Under the pieces are notes generated by a model. The model was given only the letters and a program-made list of their open reading frames with translations. It searched no databases and was not told the origin of the DNA. Shown piece after piece: positions 25,614-33,303 of a stretch of DNA of 33,303 nt. A program made the position numbers and the translations under genes. This stretch comes from Bacteroidota bacterium. GTDB lineage: Bacteria; Bacteroidota; Bacteroidia; Bacteroidales; Prolixibacteraceae. The DNA lies in contig JAUXUF010000352.1 in NCBI GenBank assembly GCA_030684645.1, forward strand, positions 1-33,303. The letters are read 5' to 3'. Positions within the stretch are counted from its first letter, which is position 1. Each line of letters starts with the position of its first letter.

Positions 25614-26411
25614 TTATTTGGTTACTTCAAAGAATTCGGCCATCCGTATGGCTTCCGAAGTGTTAATAAAATCAACCTTTGATGTTTGAATCAGGTCGGC
25701 TATGGTTTTGTTACACGGACAATTTATTACACTAATTTTTTTATTCTGAGCATGAACCTTGGTCACAAGCTCCTTAATTTTCATAAAATCCTCAAACGGA
25801 ATATTTCCGGTTCCTTTCCAGCTCGTTATTTCATCAAAATTCACTTCAATCAGAGGCATTTGGCCGGAGTCAATATTCTGATCGATATCGCTCAGGTTAC
25901 CTACTAAACCGAGAAAGCTTGGCTTAATGCTGTTAATTTTATCCAACTGATTTTTGTCTTTTATCAAGATACGTAATTTCCCCTGGTGTTCATTACCTTC
26001 AACTTTGTAAGTGAGCATATCTGAAAAAGGACGAATTTCAGTAGCAAGTTCCTTGTAAACCTGCATAGGTTGACCCATAAAATTAAGGATCAGAAACACA
26101 TCTCCGATATAGCCGGGAATTATTTCATCCTTGTTCTTCTTATACTGATTGTAAAGAGGGTAGAGGTAGGCCTCGGTAAGTGTTGGAAGTTTATGATTGG
26201 AACTATCAGGCATCACGGGAGTTGCATATATATTTCCGTAGATGTACATTACATCTGCTTGAAAATTAAGTATTCCTTTTCCGATTGATTCCCATAATTC
26301 CGTTTTGTTACTCAGATTTCGCGACGAAATAATTGGTTTTGCATTCTTTTGCGAATATGAAAGTTGAATTGAAATACATGCAATAATGCCAATGAGTATA
26401 GCCTTTTTCAT
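25614..26411 (-). CDS. Secreted AIM6 / PLC-like phosphodiesterase family protein, probably catalytically degenerate
   Basis: This 265-residue protein has a signal peptide (1-20, ending LSYSQK). The segment ESIGKGILNFQADVMYIYGN followed by LPTLTEAYLYPLYNQYKK resembles the AIM6-like branch of the PLC/GDPD TIM barrel. There the corresponding region reads as a G..IEAD..-type strand, then T-LYL-PL. The usual catalytic SHNDY-type histidine segment is not seen; ISSRNLSN stands in its place, and the ADVMY acidic residue is single. The end, KVDFINTSEAIRMAEFF, fits the last barrel strand. It is probably a non-enzymatic or altered periplasmic protein. The family call is moderate. It converges with the protease gene 10 nt away. 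Confidence 0.5.
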   Translation of the reverse strand: MKKAILIGIIACISIQLSYSQKNAKPIISSRNLSNKTELWESIGKGILNFQADVMYIYGNIYATPVMPDSSNHKLPTLTEAYLYPLYNQYKKNKDEIIPGYIGDVFLILNFMGQPMQVYKELATEIRPFSDMLTYKVEGNEHQGKLRILIKDKNQLDKINSIKPSFLGLVGNLSDIDQNIDSGQMPLIEVNFDEITSWKGTGNIPFEDFMKIKELVTKVHAQNKKISVINCPCNKTIADLIQTSKVDFINTSEAIRMAEFFEVTK

Positions 26412-26943
26412 ATCATTGAATCTAAATTTTCCTTTGAAAGTCAGTAAAATTAATCTTTTTAGAGGTTAAACCTAAATGCCCATGATTTTTTTTTCGGTGA
26501 CGACAATTGTTAATGCCTGAATACTTCTAAATCCAAGTTAAATGCCCAATTGATTTTGATTCAGGAAAGATGTTTTTTCTGAAATTGGGAAAATAATGGT
26601 CAATTAACGAAAGTTTCGAAAAGGAGAATCTCATCACCAAATTCAATCAATTATTGGTCGATTTCATTCATGTTTATGAATTCCATCCTGGCCTTATTTT
26701 CTTTCTGATTTTAACTCAAAAGTACGACTGTTATTCCGGATTTGGGTGATAATATTTAAACAGAATGTCATTTCCCCAAACAGCTGTCAGACATTATTGC
26801 TGATTTAATGGTAGTTATTTCGATAATTACGACAATTCTGGCCGATCTCCGCCTTGGCATGATAATCGTAAAAACCAATTCAAGATTTAAACATTATAAC
26901 TACATTTGTGGTTTTCAAATTTTGATCAATTAAAATCCATATA
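26412..26943. other. 532-nt intergenic region between the AIM6-like gene and secA
   Basis: The two flanking genes diverge, so this region should hold both promoters. A perfect TACATTTG box for secA lies at 26901-26908. An imperfect direct repeat is present: TAAATGCCCA at 26473-26482 followed by TGATTTT, and TAAATGCCCA at 26539-26548 followed by a TGATTTT two bases further on. A 50-codon open stretch (26597-26749) on plus has no start codon and no recognisable family. Nothing else is supported. Confidence 0.5.
26901..26908 (+). promoter_or_regulatory. Candidate -7 box for secA
   Basis: TACATTTG is a perfect TAnnTTTG, 35 nt before the secA ATG. No clear -33 TTG is seen at the usual distance. 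Confidence 0.5.
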
Positions 26944-29900
26944 ATGGCATTTCTAAACAAAATTCTAGGCAAGATTATCGGCTCGAAAGCAGATAAAGAT
27001 ATGACCGAGATAGCACCTTTTCTTGAAAAAATCAAAAAGGAATACGAGCGCATTAGGCTGCTGTCGAACGATGAACTGAGAACTGAATCAAGCCGGATAA
27101 AAGCAGTGATTCAGGAACGGATTAAACCAGAGCAAGACCGGATAAACGAACTAAACGAACTTGCTGAAACAGTTGATATTCAGGAAAGTGAGAAAATCTA
27201 TCAGGAAATTGATAAACTTGAGGAAAAAATTAATGATAAGCTGGAGGAAGTTCTGAATGAAATTCTTCCGATCGCTTTCTCAATAGTAAAAGCAACTGCC
27301 AGACTGTTCAATGATAATGAACGTGTTATCGTTCAGGCCAGCGACTTCGACCGCGATCTGGCTGCTGTGAGAAGTAGTATTCTGATCGACGGTGAAAAAG
27401 CGATATGGCTGAACAAATGGATTGCCGGAGGAAACCAGATAACCTGGGACATGGTTCATTACGATGTGCAGCTCATTGGTGGAATCGTCCTGCATCAGGG
27501 TAAAGTTGCTGAAATGGGAACTGGTGAAGGAAAAACATTGGTCGCAACGCTCGCCGTTTTCTTAAATGCTTTGACCGGAAGAGGAGTTCACCTGGTTACG
27601 GTGAATGACTACCTTTCAAAACGTGACTCGGAATGGATGGGGCCGATCTTTGAATTTCACGGGTTGAGTGTGGATTGCATCGATAAACATCAGCCAAACT
27701 CCGACGGACGGCGCAAGGCATATTTGGCTGATGTGACCTATGGAACAAACAATGAGTTCGGCTTCGACTATTTGCGCGATAATATGGCCATTAGTGAGCG
27801 CGACCTGGTTCAGCGAAAACATCACTTCTCGATTGTGGATGAGGTTGACTCGGTATTGATCGATGATGCCCGGACTCCTTTGATTATTTCAGGCCCAATA
27901 CCAAAAGGTGAAATACAGAAGTTTGAGGAATTGAAACCCAAAGTTGAAAAGCTATATGCTGCACAACGAAACCTGGCTAATCAATACCTTTCTGACGCTA
28001 AACGAATCCTGAATAACCCAAATGCCACCAAGGAAGAAAAAGAGGAAGGTTCGATGTTGCTGCTTCGGGCACAAAAAGGCCTTCCCAAAAGCAAGCCGTT
28101 GATTAAATTCCTGAGTGAAGAGGGCATCAAGGCGATGATGACCAAAACTGAGAATTACCATATGCAGGACAATAACAAGCTCATGTATATTGTAACCGAT
28201 CCTCTGTATTTTGTAATTGATGAAAAACAAAATTCAGTTGAATTAACCGACAAGGGGATTGATTTAATTTCGGATGATGTAGATGATCCGACCTTCTTTG
28301 TTTTGCCGGATGTTGGTTCTGAAATTGCTGAAATTGAAAACAATAAAGAGCTTAACAAGGAACAGGTACTGGAGAAAAAAGATGAATTGCTGACTAATTA
28401 TGCCATCAAATCTGAACGTGTTCATACGATAAACCAGTTGCTGAAAGCATATACCATGTTTGAAAAAGATGTGGAATATGTGGTCATCGAAAATAAGGTA
28501 AAAATTGTGGATGAACAAACCGGCCGTATCATGGAAGGCCGTCGTTATTCCGATGGTTTGCATCAGGCCATTGAAGCCAAAGAACATGTCAAGGTAGAAG
28601 CGGCAACCCAGACTTTTGCAACCATTACGCTTCAAAATTACTTCAGGATGTACCACAAGCTGGCTGGTATGACTGGTACGGCTGAAACAGAAGCCGGTGA
28701 ATTGTGGGACATCTATAAACTCGATGTGGTGGTTATCCCAACCAACCGGAAAGTGATTCGTGACGACCGTGAAGATCTCGTGTATAAAACCAAACGTGAA
28801 AAATATAATGCGGTAGTTGAAGAAATTGCTGACCTGAATAAAATCGGAAGGCCGGTTCTGGTGGGTACAACTTCGGTTGAAATCTCAGAACTGTTAAGCC
28901 GTTACCTGAAAATGAGGGGCATTAAACACAATGTGTTGAACGCCAAAATGCATGCCCGCGAAGCTGAAATTGTGGCTGATGCCGGGTTGAAAGGAATGGT
29001 GACCATTGCAACAAACATGGCTGGTCGTGGAACCGACATCAAGTTAACTCCTGAAGTGAAAGAAATGGGCGGTTTAGCTATCGTTGGTACCGAGCGCCAC
29101 GAATCTCGTCGGGTCGATCGCCAGTTACGAGGACGTTCAGGACGTCAGGGAGATCCGGGTTCTTCACAGTTCTTTGTTTCTCTGGAAGACGATTTAATGC
29201 GCCTTTTTGGTTCAGACCGCATTACCGGAATCATGGATAAAATTGGATTGAAGGAAGGCGAAATGATTCAGCACTCGATGATTACCAAATCGATTGAACG
29301 TGCACAGCGGAAAGTGGAAGAAAACAACTTTGGTATTCGTAAGCGTTTGCTCGAATATGATGATGTAATGAATTCACAACGTGAGGTCATTTATAAAAAA
29401 CGTCGTCATGCCCTGTTTGGAGAACGGGTGGAAGTTGATATTCTGAATACCATGTACGATACCATCGATAACCTGGTGAATGAATATCAGGAAGGCGGCA
29501 TGTTTGATGAGTTTAACCTTGAGCTGATCCGGCTGATGTCAATTGAATCTCCTGTTTCGGCGAAGGAATTCCAAAGCATGAAAGCTGAAGATCTGCTGGA
29601 TAGGGTTTATCAGGAGATGGTTGCAACTTATACCCGAAGAATGGAAATTATTGCCAAACAAGCCTATCCGGTCATTCGCGATGTTTATGAGCAAAAAGCA
29701 CATCTGTACCAGAATATTGTGGTGCCTATTTCAGATGGAAAACACATTTTCCAGATTATTACCAATCTGGAAAAAGCCTATAAAAATCAAGGGAAAGAGT
29801 TGGTTAAATCTTACCAGAAACAAACCGTGCTGTCAACCATCGACGAAGCCTGGAAAGAGCAGCTTCGGGAAATGGACGATTTGAAACAGTCGGTACAGAA

Positions 29901-30267
29901 TGCAACCTACGAACAAAAAGACCCGCTGCTCATCTATAAATTTGAATCGTTCAATCTGTTCAAAATCATGATCAGCAAGGTAAACAAACAGATTGTTTCC
30001 ATTCTGGCCAAAGGACATATCCCGACCACCGAACCACAACAGGTACGCGAAGGATTTGAACGCAGAGGACTTGACTTAAGTAAATTATCTACTTCGAAAC
30101 AGGAAGTTCGGGGAAGTTCAATCAGTTCCGACCGACCCGAAGCGCCAAGCGAACCCAAACACATTCAACCAGTTCGGGTTGAAAAGAAGGTAGGGAGAAA
30201 CGATCCTTGTCCTTGCGGAAGTGGCAAGAAGTTCAAAGCCTGTCACGGAAAAGATCTGGCTGATTAA
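26944..30267 (+). CDS. secA: Preprotein translocase ATPase SecA
   Basis: SecA drives Sec-dependent export of unfolded proteins through SecYEG. The 1107-residue length, with the extra insertions in the first nucleotide-binding domain, is usual for Bacteroidetes. Walker A is GTGEGKTL with K197. The DEAD-type box is [16 protein letters not shown]. The translocation motifs [13 protein letters not shown] and [17 protein letters not shown] (motif VI) are intact. The C-terminus ends with the zinc-binding, SecB/ribosome-contact motif [17 protein letters not shown]. The start ATG at 26944 gives the normal [19 protein letters not shown]. lgt follows 78 nt downstream behind a hairpin. All exported proteins in the window would use this system. 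Confidence 0.98.
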   Translation: MAFLNKILGKIIGSKADKDMTEIAPFLEKIKKEYERIRLLSNDELRTESSRIKAVIQERIKPEQDRINELNELAETVDIQESEKIYQEIDKLEEKINDKLEEVLNEILPIAFSIVKATARLFNDNERVIVQASDFDRDLAAVRSSILIDGEKAIWLNKWIAGGNQITWDMVHYDVQLIGGIVLHQGKVAEMGTGEGKTLVATLAVFLNALTGRGVHLVTVNDYLSKRDSEWMGPIFEFHGLSVDCIDKHQPNSDGRRKAYLADVTYGTNNEFGFDYLRDNMAISERDLVQRKHHFSIVDEVDSVLIDDARTPLIISGPIPKGEIQKFEELKPKVEKLYAAQRNLANQYLSDAKRILNNPNATKEEKEEGSMLLLRAQKGLPKSKPLIKFLSEEGIKAMMTKTENYHMQDNNKLMYIVTDPLYFVIDEKQNSVELTDKGIDLISDDVDDPTFFVLPDVGSEIAEIENNKELNKEQVLEKKDELLTNYAIKSERVHTINQLLKAYTMFEKDVEYVVIENKVKIVDEQTGRIMEGRRYSDGLHQAIEAKEHVKVEAATQTFATITLQNYFRMYHKLAGMTGTAETEAGELWDIYKLDVVVIPTNRKVIRDDREDLVYKTKREKYNAVVEEIADLNKIGRPVLVGTTSVEISELLSRYLKMRGIKHNVLNAKMHAREAEIVADAGLKGMVTIATNMAGRGTDIKLTPEVKEMGGLAIVGTERHESRRVDRQLRGRSGRQGDPGSSQFFVSLEDDLMRLFGSDRITGIMDKIGLKEGEMIQHSMITKSIERAQRKVEENNFGIRKRLLEYDDVMNSQREVIYKKRRHALFGERVEVDILNTMYDTIDNLVNEYQEGGMFDEFNLELIRLMSIESPVSAKEFQSMKAEDLLDRVYQEMVATYTRRMEIIAKQAYPVIRDVYEQKAHLYQNIVVPISDGKHIFQIITNLEKAYKNQGKELVKSYQKQTVLSTIDEAWKEQLREMDDLKQSVQNATYEQKDPLLIYKFESFNLFKIMISKVNKQIVSILAKGHIPTTEPQQVREGFERRGLDLSKLSTSKQEVRGSSISSDRPEAPSEPKHIQPVRVEKKVGRNDPCPCGSGKKFKACHGKDLAD

Positions 30268-30279
30268 TGAAGTTATTTA

Positions 30280-30316
30280 ATATCCCTGTCGAGGTTTTAA
30301 ATCCTGGCAGGGATAT
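30280..30316 (+). terminator. Hairpin between secA and lgt
   Basis: ATATCCCTG (30280-30288) and CAGGGATAT (30308-30316) are perfect arms around a 19-nt loop, inside which AGG and CCT can pair. GCTTTT follows, only four T. It probably acts as a weak terminator or processing site between secA and lgt. Confidence 0.6.
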
Positions 30317-30345
30317 GCTTTTATGAATACCAAATATTCGATATT

Positions 30346-31176
30346 ATGGACATTCTTGCTTTTATTCATTGGAACGTTAGCCCTGAGATCTTTTCTTTAG
30401 GTTCTGTGCATGTCCGGTGGTACGGACTCCTTTTTGCCGTTGGTTTTCTTTTTGGCTATAGCCACGTCGAGAAGATGTTCAAACATGAAAATGAGGATCT
30501 GAAATGGCTCGAAAGTTTGTTTATTTACCTGATTGTGGCCACTATTGTTGGTGCACGCCTGGGACATGTTTTCTTTTACGGATGGGATTATTATTCACAG
30601 CATCCCCTTGAAATTCTGTATGTTTGGCAAGGTGGGCTGGCCAGTCACGGAGGAGTTATCGGTATTTTAATTGCACTGTCATACTGGAGCAAGACCGTAT
30701 CGAAACGGAACTTGCTTTGGGTTCTTGACCGGATTGTTGTTCCATCAGCTTTGGTTGCAGCCTTAATTCGTTTCGGTAACCTGATGAATTCTGAAATTTA
30801 CGGGATCCCAACTTCACTGCCCTGGGGTATTATCTTCGAACGAAATCATGAAACAGTGGCGAAACATCCGACACAGATTTACGAATCGCTGAGTTACCTG
30901 TTTACCTTTGCAGTCTTGATTTACATGTACTGGAAAACCAAAGCTAAAGACTACCAGGGACTCTTGGTCGGGGTATTTTTTGTTCTCGTTTTCAGCGCCC
31001 GTTTCCTGGTCGAATTTATTAAAGAAGTTCAGGAACCTTTTGAAACTGGTATGACCTTAAATATGGGGCAATGGCTTAGCATTCCGTTTGTGCTGACCGG
31101 TATTATTTTGATTGTTCTGGCGATCAGGAAAGGACCGGTTTATTACAAGAAAGAGGAAAGTTTGGGTAAAAAATAG
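30346..31176 (+). CDS. lgt: Prolipoprotein diacylglyceryl transferase
   Basis: Lgt adds diacylglyceryl from phosphatidylglycerol to the lipobox cysteine of prolipoproteins, the first step of lipoprotein maturation. The 276-residue integral membrane protein has about seven hydrophobic segments. The family motifs are VRWYGLLFAVGF near the N-terminus, GGLASHGGVIGILI, the signature RFGNLMNSEIYG with R142, and the KHPTQIYE block. No lspA or lnt is in the window. The downstream DUF6340-like gene encodes a lipoprotein that would be an Lgt substrate, on the opposite strand. A large hairpin lies 20 nt after the stop. Confidence 0.97.
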   Translation: MDILAFIHWNVSPEIFSLGSVHVRWYGLLFAVGFLFGYSHVEKMFKHENEDLKWLESLFIYLIVATIVGARLGHVFFYGWDYYSQHPLEILYVWQGGLASHGGVIGILIALSYWSKTVSKRNLLWVLDRIVVPSALVAALIRFGNLMNSEIYGIPTSLPWGIIFERNHETVAKHPTQIYESLSYLFTFAVLIYMYWKTKAKDYQGLLVGVFFVLVFSARFLVEFIKEVQEPFETGMTLNMGQWLSIPFVLTGIILIVLAIRKGPVYYKKEESLGKK

Positions 31177-31195
31177 TGATATTTTCTTATTCAGG

Positions 31196-31238
31196 AAACC
31201 CTGAAATGGTAAGCAAAAATGCTGCGATTTCAGGGTTT
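31196..31238. terminator. Large hairpin after lgt
   Basis: AAACCCTGAAAT (31196-31207) and ATTTCAGGGTTT (31227-31238) are perfect 12-nt arms. The loop contains a second inner stem AGCA/TGCT (31212-31215 and 31220-31223). Neither strand has a proper T tract after it. It may end lgt transcripts or protect the RNA end. The rest of the gap from here to 31268 holds nothing recognised. Confidence 0.55.
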
Positions 31239-31267
31239 ATTGTTGGTGATATCAAACTGCATTCAGT

Positions 31268-31485
31268 CTAATTTTCCCCTATTTCCTTATTCTTTTTTTG
31301 TTCGATTTGTTTGGCATTTAGTTTGGTTACCACTTTTTTACCAGTTGTATTTTCGAGTTGCATACGAGCGGCTTTTGCAACGTTGCCTCCCTTTTTGCAA
31401 CGATCTTGTTCTCGTTGAATGTCTTAGGCTTTTTGTCTTTTGAAATTTAGGTTGTTGATGCCTCTGCAAGCATCTGAAGAGTTAT
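31268..31485 (-). pseudogene. Degraded C-terminal remnant of a DinD/BRO-type protein
   Basis: Read on minus from 31485, the frame encodes ITLQMLAEASTT, then a TAA stop (31447-31449), then ISKDKKPKTFNENKIVAK. A frameshift then falls in an A run (T run 31392-31396 on plus; one base short). After it the other frame continues GGNVAKAARMQLENTTGKKV, then VTKLNAKQIEQKKNKEIGEN, and stops at TAG 31268-31270. The order MLAEASTT, KTF.EN, GG.VA.AAR, TGKKVVT matches the C-terminal part of DNA-damage-inducible protein D and BRO-N phage antirepressor-type proteins as I know them. With one stop and one frameshift and no N-terminal half, it is dead. The remnant begins within a few bases of the stop of the neighbouring lipoprotein gene. 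Confidence 0.65.
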
Positions 31486-31486
31486 T

Positions 31487-32494
31487 TCAAATGGACTTTG
31501 AGTTTTGTTTCGTAACTTGTTTTTCCAACTTTTTTATTTCGATTATCCGCATCGCTAAAATATTGATGTAGCGCTGACAATTGGCTTTATGCTCTTCATT
31601 ATTTTTGGTCAGTACTGAATAGGATTTGACAAGCCAGTCGATGGCAACTTTTGGGTTTCCTTCCATTTCGCAGGCTAAGGCCATGTTGTAGCAGGCCTTG
31701 GCAGCAATCCTTGGATTTTTATTTTTGGTTTCTTTGTTCCATATTTCAGCAGCTTTAAGCCATTCGCCGTTTAAAGCAAATCTTTCGGCTATAATCATGT
31801 CAGGATTGTATGACTGGTAATAAAGTCGATCAACAGTGACACCTGATGGAATTAATTTAGCGCCAAAAGATCGACCCAGGTATTCGGACGCATTAATCAG
31901 AGTTGACTTTATTACTTTCTTCGAATTGGGATTAAATGCGGGGACTTCATAGGTCAGAGTGTCCACCTGATGATAAATATAGGAAGATGTATCTCCTTTT
32001 AGAACAATTGTCCATAATAGATGAGCATTGGTATTCAGCATCTGGTAGGAATAAATACTTGACTTATCCAAATTGAAATAATCCAGGAAAATGCAAACAT
32101 CAGATTTTGTTTTATTAAATAATTCATCGGTACTGGTTAAGCTGGCTATACCAGACCACTGGTAATTTAAACTGTCACGATAATTGTTGATTTGTTGAAA
32201 ATATCCATCTCTTTCAATAGATTTTGCAAAGGCATCGACGCAGATATCCGACAGATCACGGTATTTAATTGTCGAATATGATACTACTTTATGATTGGAA
32301 TACATGGAAAAACAGGAGTCTGTTTGGGCCATATCATGTTTGAATACAGCTACTTTATTTAGGTCGGCAGGAATAATAATAATCCCGGGCTTCATGATTT
32401 CTACCTGAACAGTCAGTGCACTATTTGTTATCAGGCAGGATGTCAGGCTAAAGAGAATCAGAAAAAGAGGCAGAAAATTTCTAGTGGATCTCAT
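31487..32494 (-). CDS. DUF6340-like lipoprotein
   Basis: This 335-residue lipoprotein has a hydrophobic signal ending in the lipobox LTSC with C20 as lipidation site, so Lgt processes it. The beta-rich body starts with VQVEIMKPGIIIIPADLNKV and carries a conserved-looking DVCIFLDYFNLD segment. The C-terminal part (about 225-310) looks like helical TPR pairs: GEWLKAAEIWNKETKN and AAKACYNMALACEMEGN. The product resembles the uncharacterised DUF6340 group of Bacteroidetes outer-membrane lipoproteins; the function is unknown. Its start overlaps the end of the upstream paralogue by 14 nt, so the two are co-translated. The downstream end abuts the DinD-type remnant. Confidence 0.7.
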   Translation of the reverse strand: MRSTRNFLPLFLILFSLTSCLITNSALTVQVEIMKPGIIIIPADLNKVAVFKHDMAQTDSCFSMYSNHKVVSYSTIKYRDLSDICVDAFAKSIERDGYFQQINNYRDSLNYQWSGIASLTSTDELFNKTKSDVCIFLDYFNLDKSSIYSYQMLNTNAHLLWTIVLKGDTSSYIYHQVDTLTYEVPAFNPNSKKVIKSTLINASEYLGRSFGAKLIPSGVTVDRLYYQSYNPDMIIAERFALNGEWLKAAEIWNKETKNKNPRIAAKACYNMALACEMEGNPKVAIDWLVKSYSVLTKNNEEHKANCQRYINILAMRIIEIKKLEKQVTKQNSKSI

Positions 32495-33303
32495 GCTGGG
32501 TATCTAATTTTTTAATATCGATTTTCCGCTGGTAAAGCACTGCCGAGTATTTCCTGACAGACTCATTTACTGACTCCATGAATGCGCCAGAACTTGCTTT
32601 TGCCGCCTGATCGGTCAGTTCAATGGCCTGAACCACATCTCCGTTCATTTCGCTTGCAAGTGACATGTTGTATAGTGCAATGACCCGATTCCGTTTATTT
32701 TTGCTTTCAGTGTAATTCTGCCAGATCGCGACAGCCTCTTCCCACTTGCTTTTCTGTGCAAGTTGAGCAGCTTTTTTTAAATCAGCATTGCCATTTGACA
32801 TGATATCCCGGTAAGCCATTGACCAGGCAGGTAATACGTGTTTCGAATAGTTTTCACCAATAACTCCGGAAGCAAGGATAATAGCTTCTCTTTTTTCCGG
32901 TATCCGAAGTTTTCTGTATTGTCCGTTTTCATCCGTATCATTCCAGTAAAGGGTGTCAATCTGAGTGAAACGATCGATAATTTTATGGGTTTTTGAATTA
33001 TAAACCGACCAGATATTGGAAGTTACCACATCGACGGTCGGGGAGGAGTTGTCATTGATCAGGCTATAAAAACACGAAAACATATCCAATACGATGAGTC
33101 CGTCAGCGCCGGTTTGTTCAGAAATTTTGGCATACCATTCACTTTTGTCAGGGCTGATCTCTTTTACGCGTTTTTCGGGAAAAGAACCGACGGGTAAAAT
33201 CGTGATACTGTCGAACCGGTTTTGTGCCGCTAATTTGACCGAAAGGCTATCCAGACAAGTCTTAATGGCCAAGCTATCCGTATTAAACCTGAATTTATCT
33301 TTT
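32481..33303 (-). CDS. DUF6340-like protein, paralogue of its neighbour (partial at window end)
   Basis: The frame is open from the window edge to the TAG at 32481, about 274 codons, so the N-terminus, including any lipobox, lies outside. It resembles the downstream lipoprotein: both have a GLIVLDMFS / VCIFLDYFN-type strand. Both then have a C-terminal helical region with KWEEAVAIWQNYTES followed by ALYNMSLASEMNGDVVQAIE, as in the neighbour's AAEIWNKE and CYNMALACEMEGN. This indicates tandem duplication. It overlaps the next gene by 14 nt. Function is unknown. A TTG at 33272 could be read as a start, but the frame continues upstream of it, so it is not chosen. Confidence 0.7.
   Translation of the reverse strand, partial: KDKFRFNTDSLAIKTCLDSLSVKLAAQNRFDSITILPVGSFPEKRVKEISPDKSEWYAKISEQTGADGLIVLDMFSCFYSLINDNSSPTVDVVTSNIWSVYNSKTHKIIDRFTQIDTLYWNDTDENGQYRKLRIPEKREAIILASGVIGENYSKHVLPAWSMAYRDIMSNGNADLKKAAQLAQKSKWEEAVAIWQNYTESKNKRNRVIALYNMSLASEMNGDVVQAIELTDQAAKASSGAFMESVNESVRKYSAVLYQRKIDIKKLDTQHEIH

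Noticed and set aside
26597-26749. 50-codon open frame in the gap before secA
   Set aside because: It has no start codon after the preceding stop, and no family was recognised; an open stretch of this size can be chance in AT-rich DNA.
31219-31443. 74-residue plus-strand ORF after lgt
   Set aside because: It is antisense to the DinD-type remnant, whose minus-strand translation is clearly family-like, and it begins in the lgt hairpin.

Overview
The window looks like a chromosomal segment of a Bacteroidetes bacterium, most likely of the Marinilabiliales/Prolixibacteraceae type, although the taxon is inferred. The support is: promoters with the Bacteroidetes -7 box TAnnTTTG, sometimes with TTTG or TTG upstream; almost no Shine-Dalgarno sequences; a secreted protease with a type IX secretion (T9SS) sorting tail; an OmpA/PD40/TPR protein built like PorE; a SecA of about 1,100 residues; and DUF1460 and DUF6340-like proteins. 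No tRNA, rRNA, CRISPR array, insertion sequence or intact prophage was seen.

Layout. 1-1094 (-): N-terminal part of a tricorn-like protease, cut by the window edge. 1247-2941 (+): cmk and ispH, separated by a strong terminator whose stem contains the cmk stop codon. 2957-4864 (-): a dCache chemoreceptor. 4983-7469 (+): priA. 7478-9270 (-): two tandem LpxL/HtrB-type acyltransferases. 9336-10202 (-): a DUF1460 amidase-like protein. 10518-11720 (+): a secreted C1 aminopeptidase. 11914-14516 (+): a stand-alone homocysteine methyltransferase domain, a stand-alone MetH reactivation domain and a D-2-hydroxyacid dehydrogenase, followed by a small membrane-anchored reading frame broken by an amber codon. 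15332-17269 (+): the PorE-like OmpA protein.

17274-21182 (-) is the most interesting part. It is a methionine operon: divergent aspartate kinase, metY (O-acetylhomoserine sulfhydrylase), then metA with Glu111, the acetyl-CoA-type residue. Ahead of it lies a near-ideal promoter (TTTG-N19-TATGTTTG) and a leader of about 200 nt. The leader encodes a 42-codon peptide with five Met codons at positions 22-30, directly followed by a 9-bp hairpin that contains the peptide's stop codon and by a U tract. This reads as a methionine-codon ribosome-mediated attenuator, a system I do not know to be described for this pathway in Bacteroidetes.

21473-26411 holds an AT-rich SAM methyltransferase, a TatD-family hydrolase (-), a lysyl-endopeptidase-like T9SS cargo protease (+) and a secreted AIM6/PLC-like protein (-). 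26944-31176 (+) carries secA and lgt, both in envelope protein export and lipoprotein maturation. 31268-31485 (-) is a broken C-terminal remnant of a DinD/BRO-type protein (one stop, one frameshift). 31487-33303 (-) carries two overlapping paralogous DUF6340-like proteins, the upstream one cut by the window edge.

Functionally, the methionine genes fit together: the operon makes O-acetylhomoserine and homocysteine from aspartate, and the split MetH-like modules could then methylate homocysteine. secA, lgt, the PorE-like protein, the T9SS protease and the lipoproteins form an export and envelope theme, but they are not one operon.
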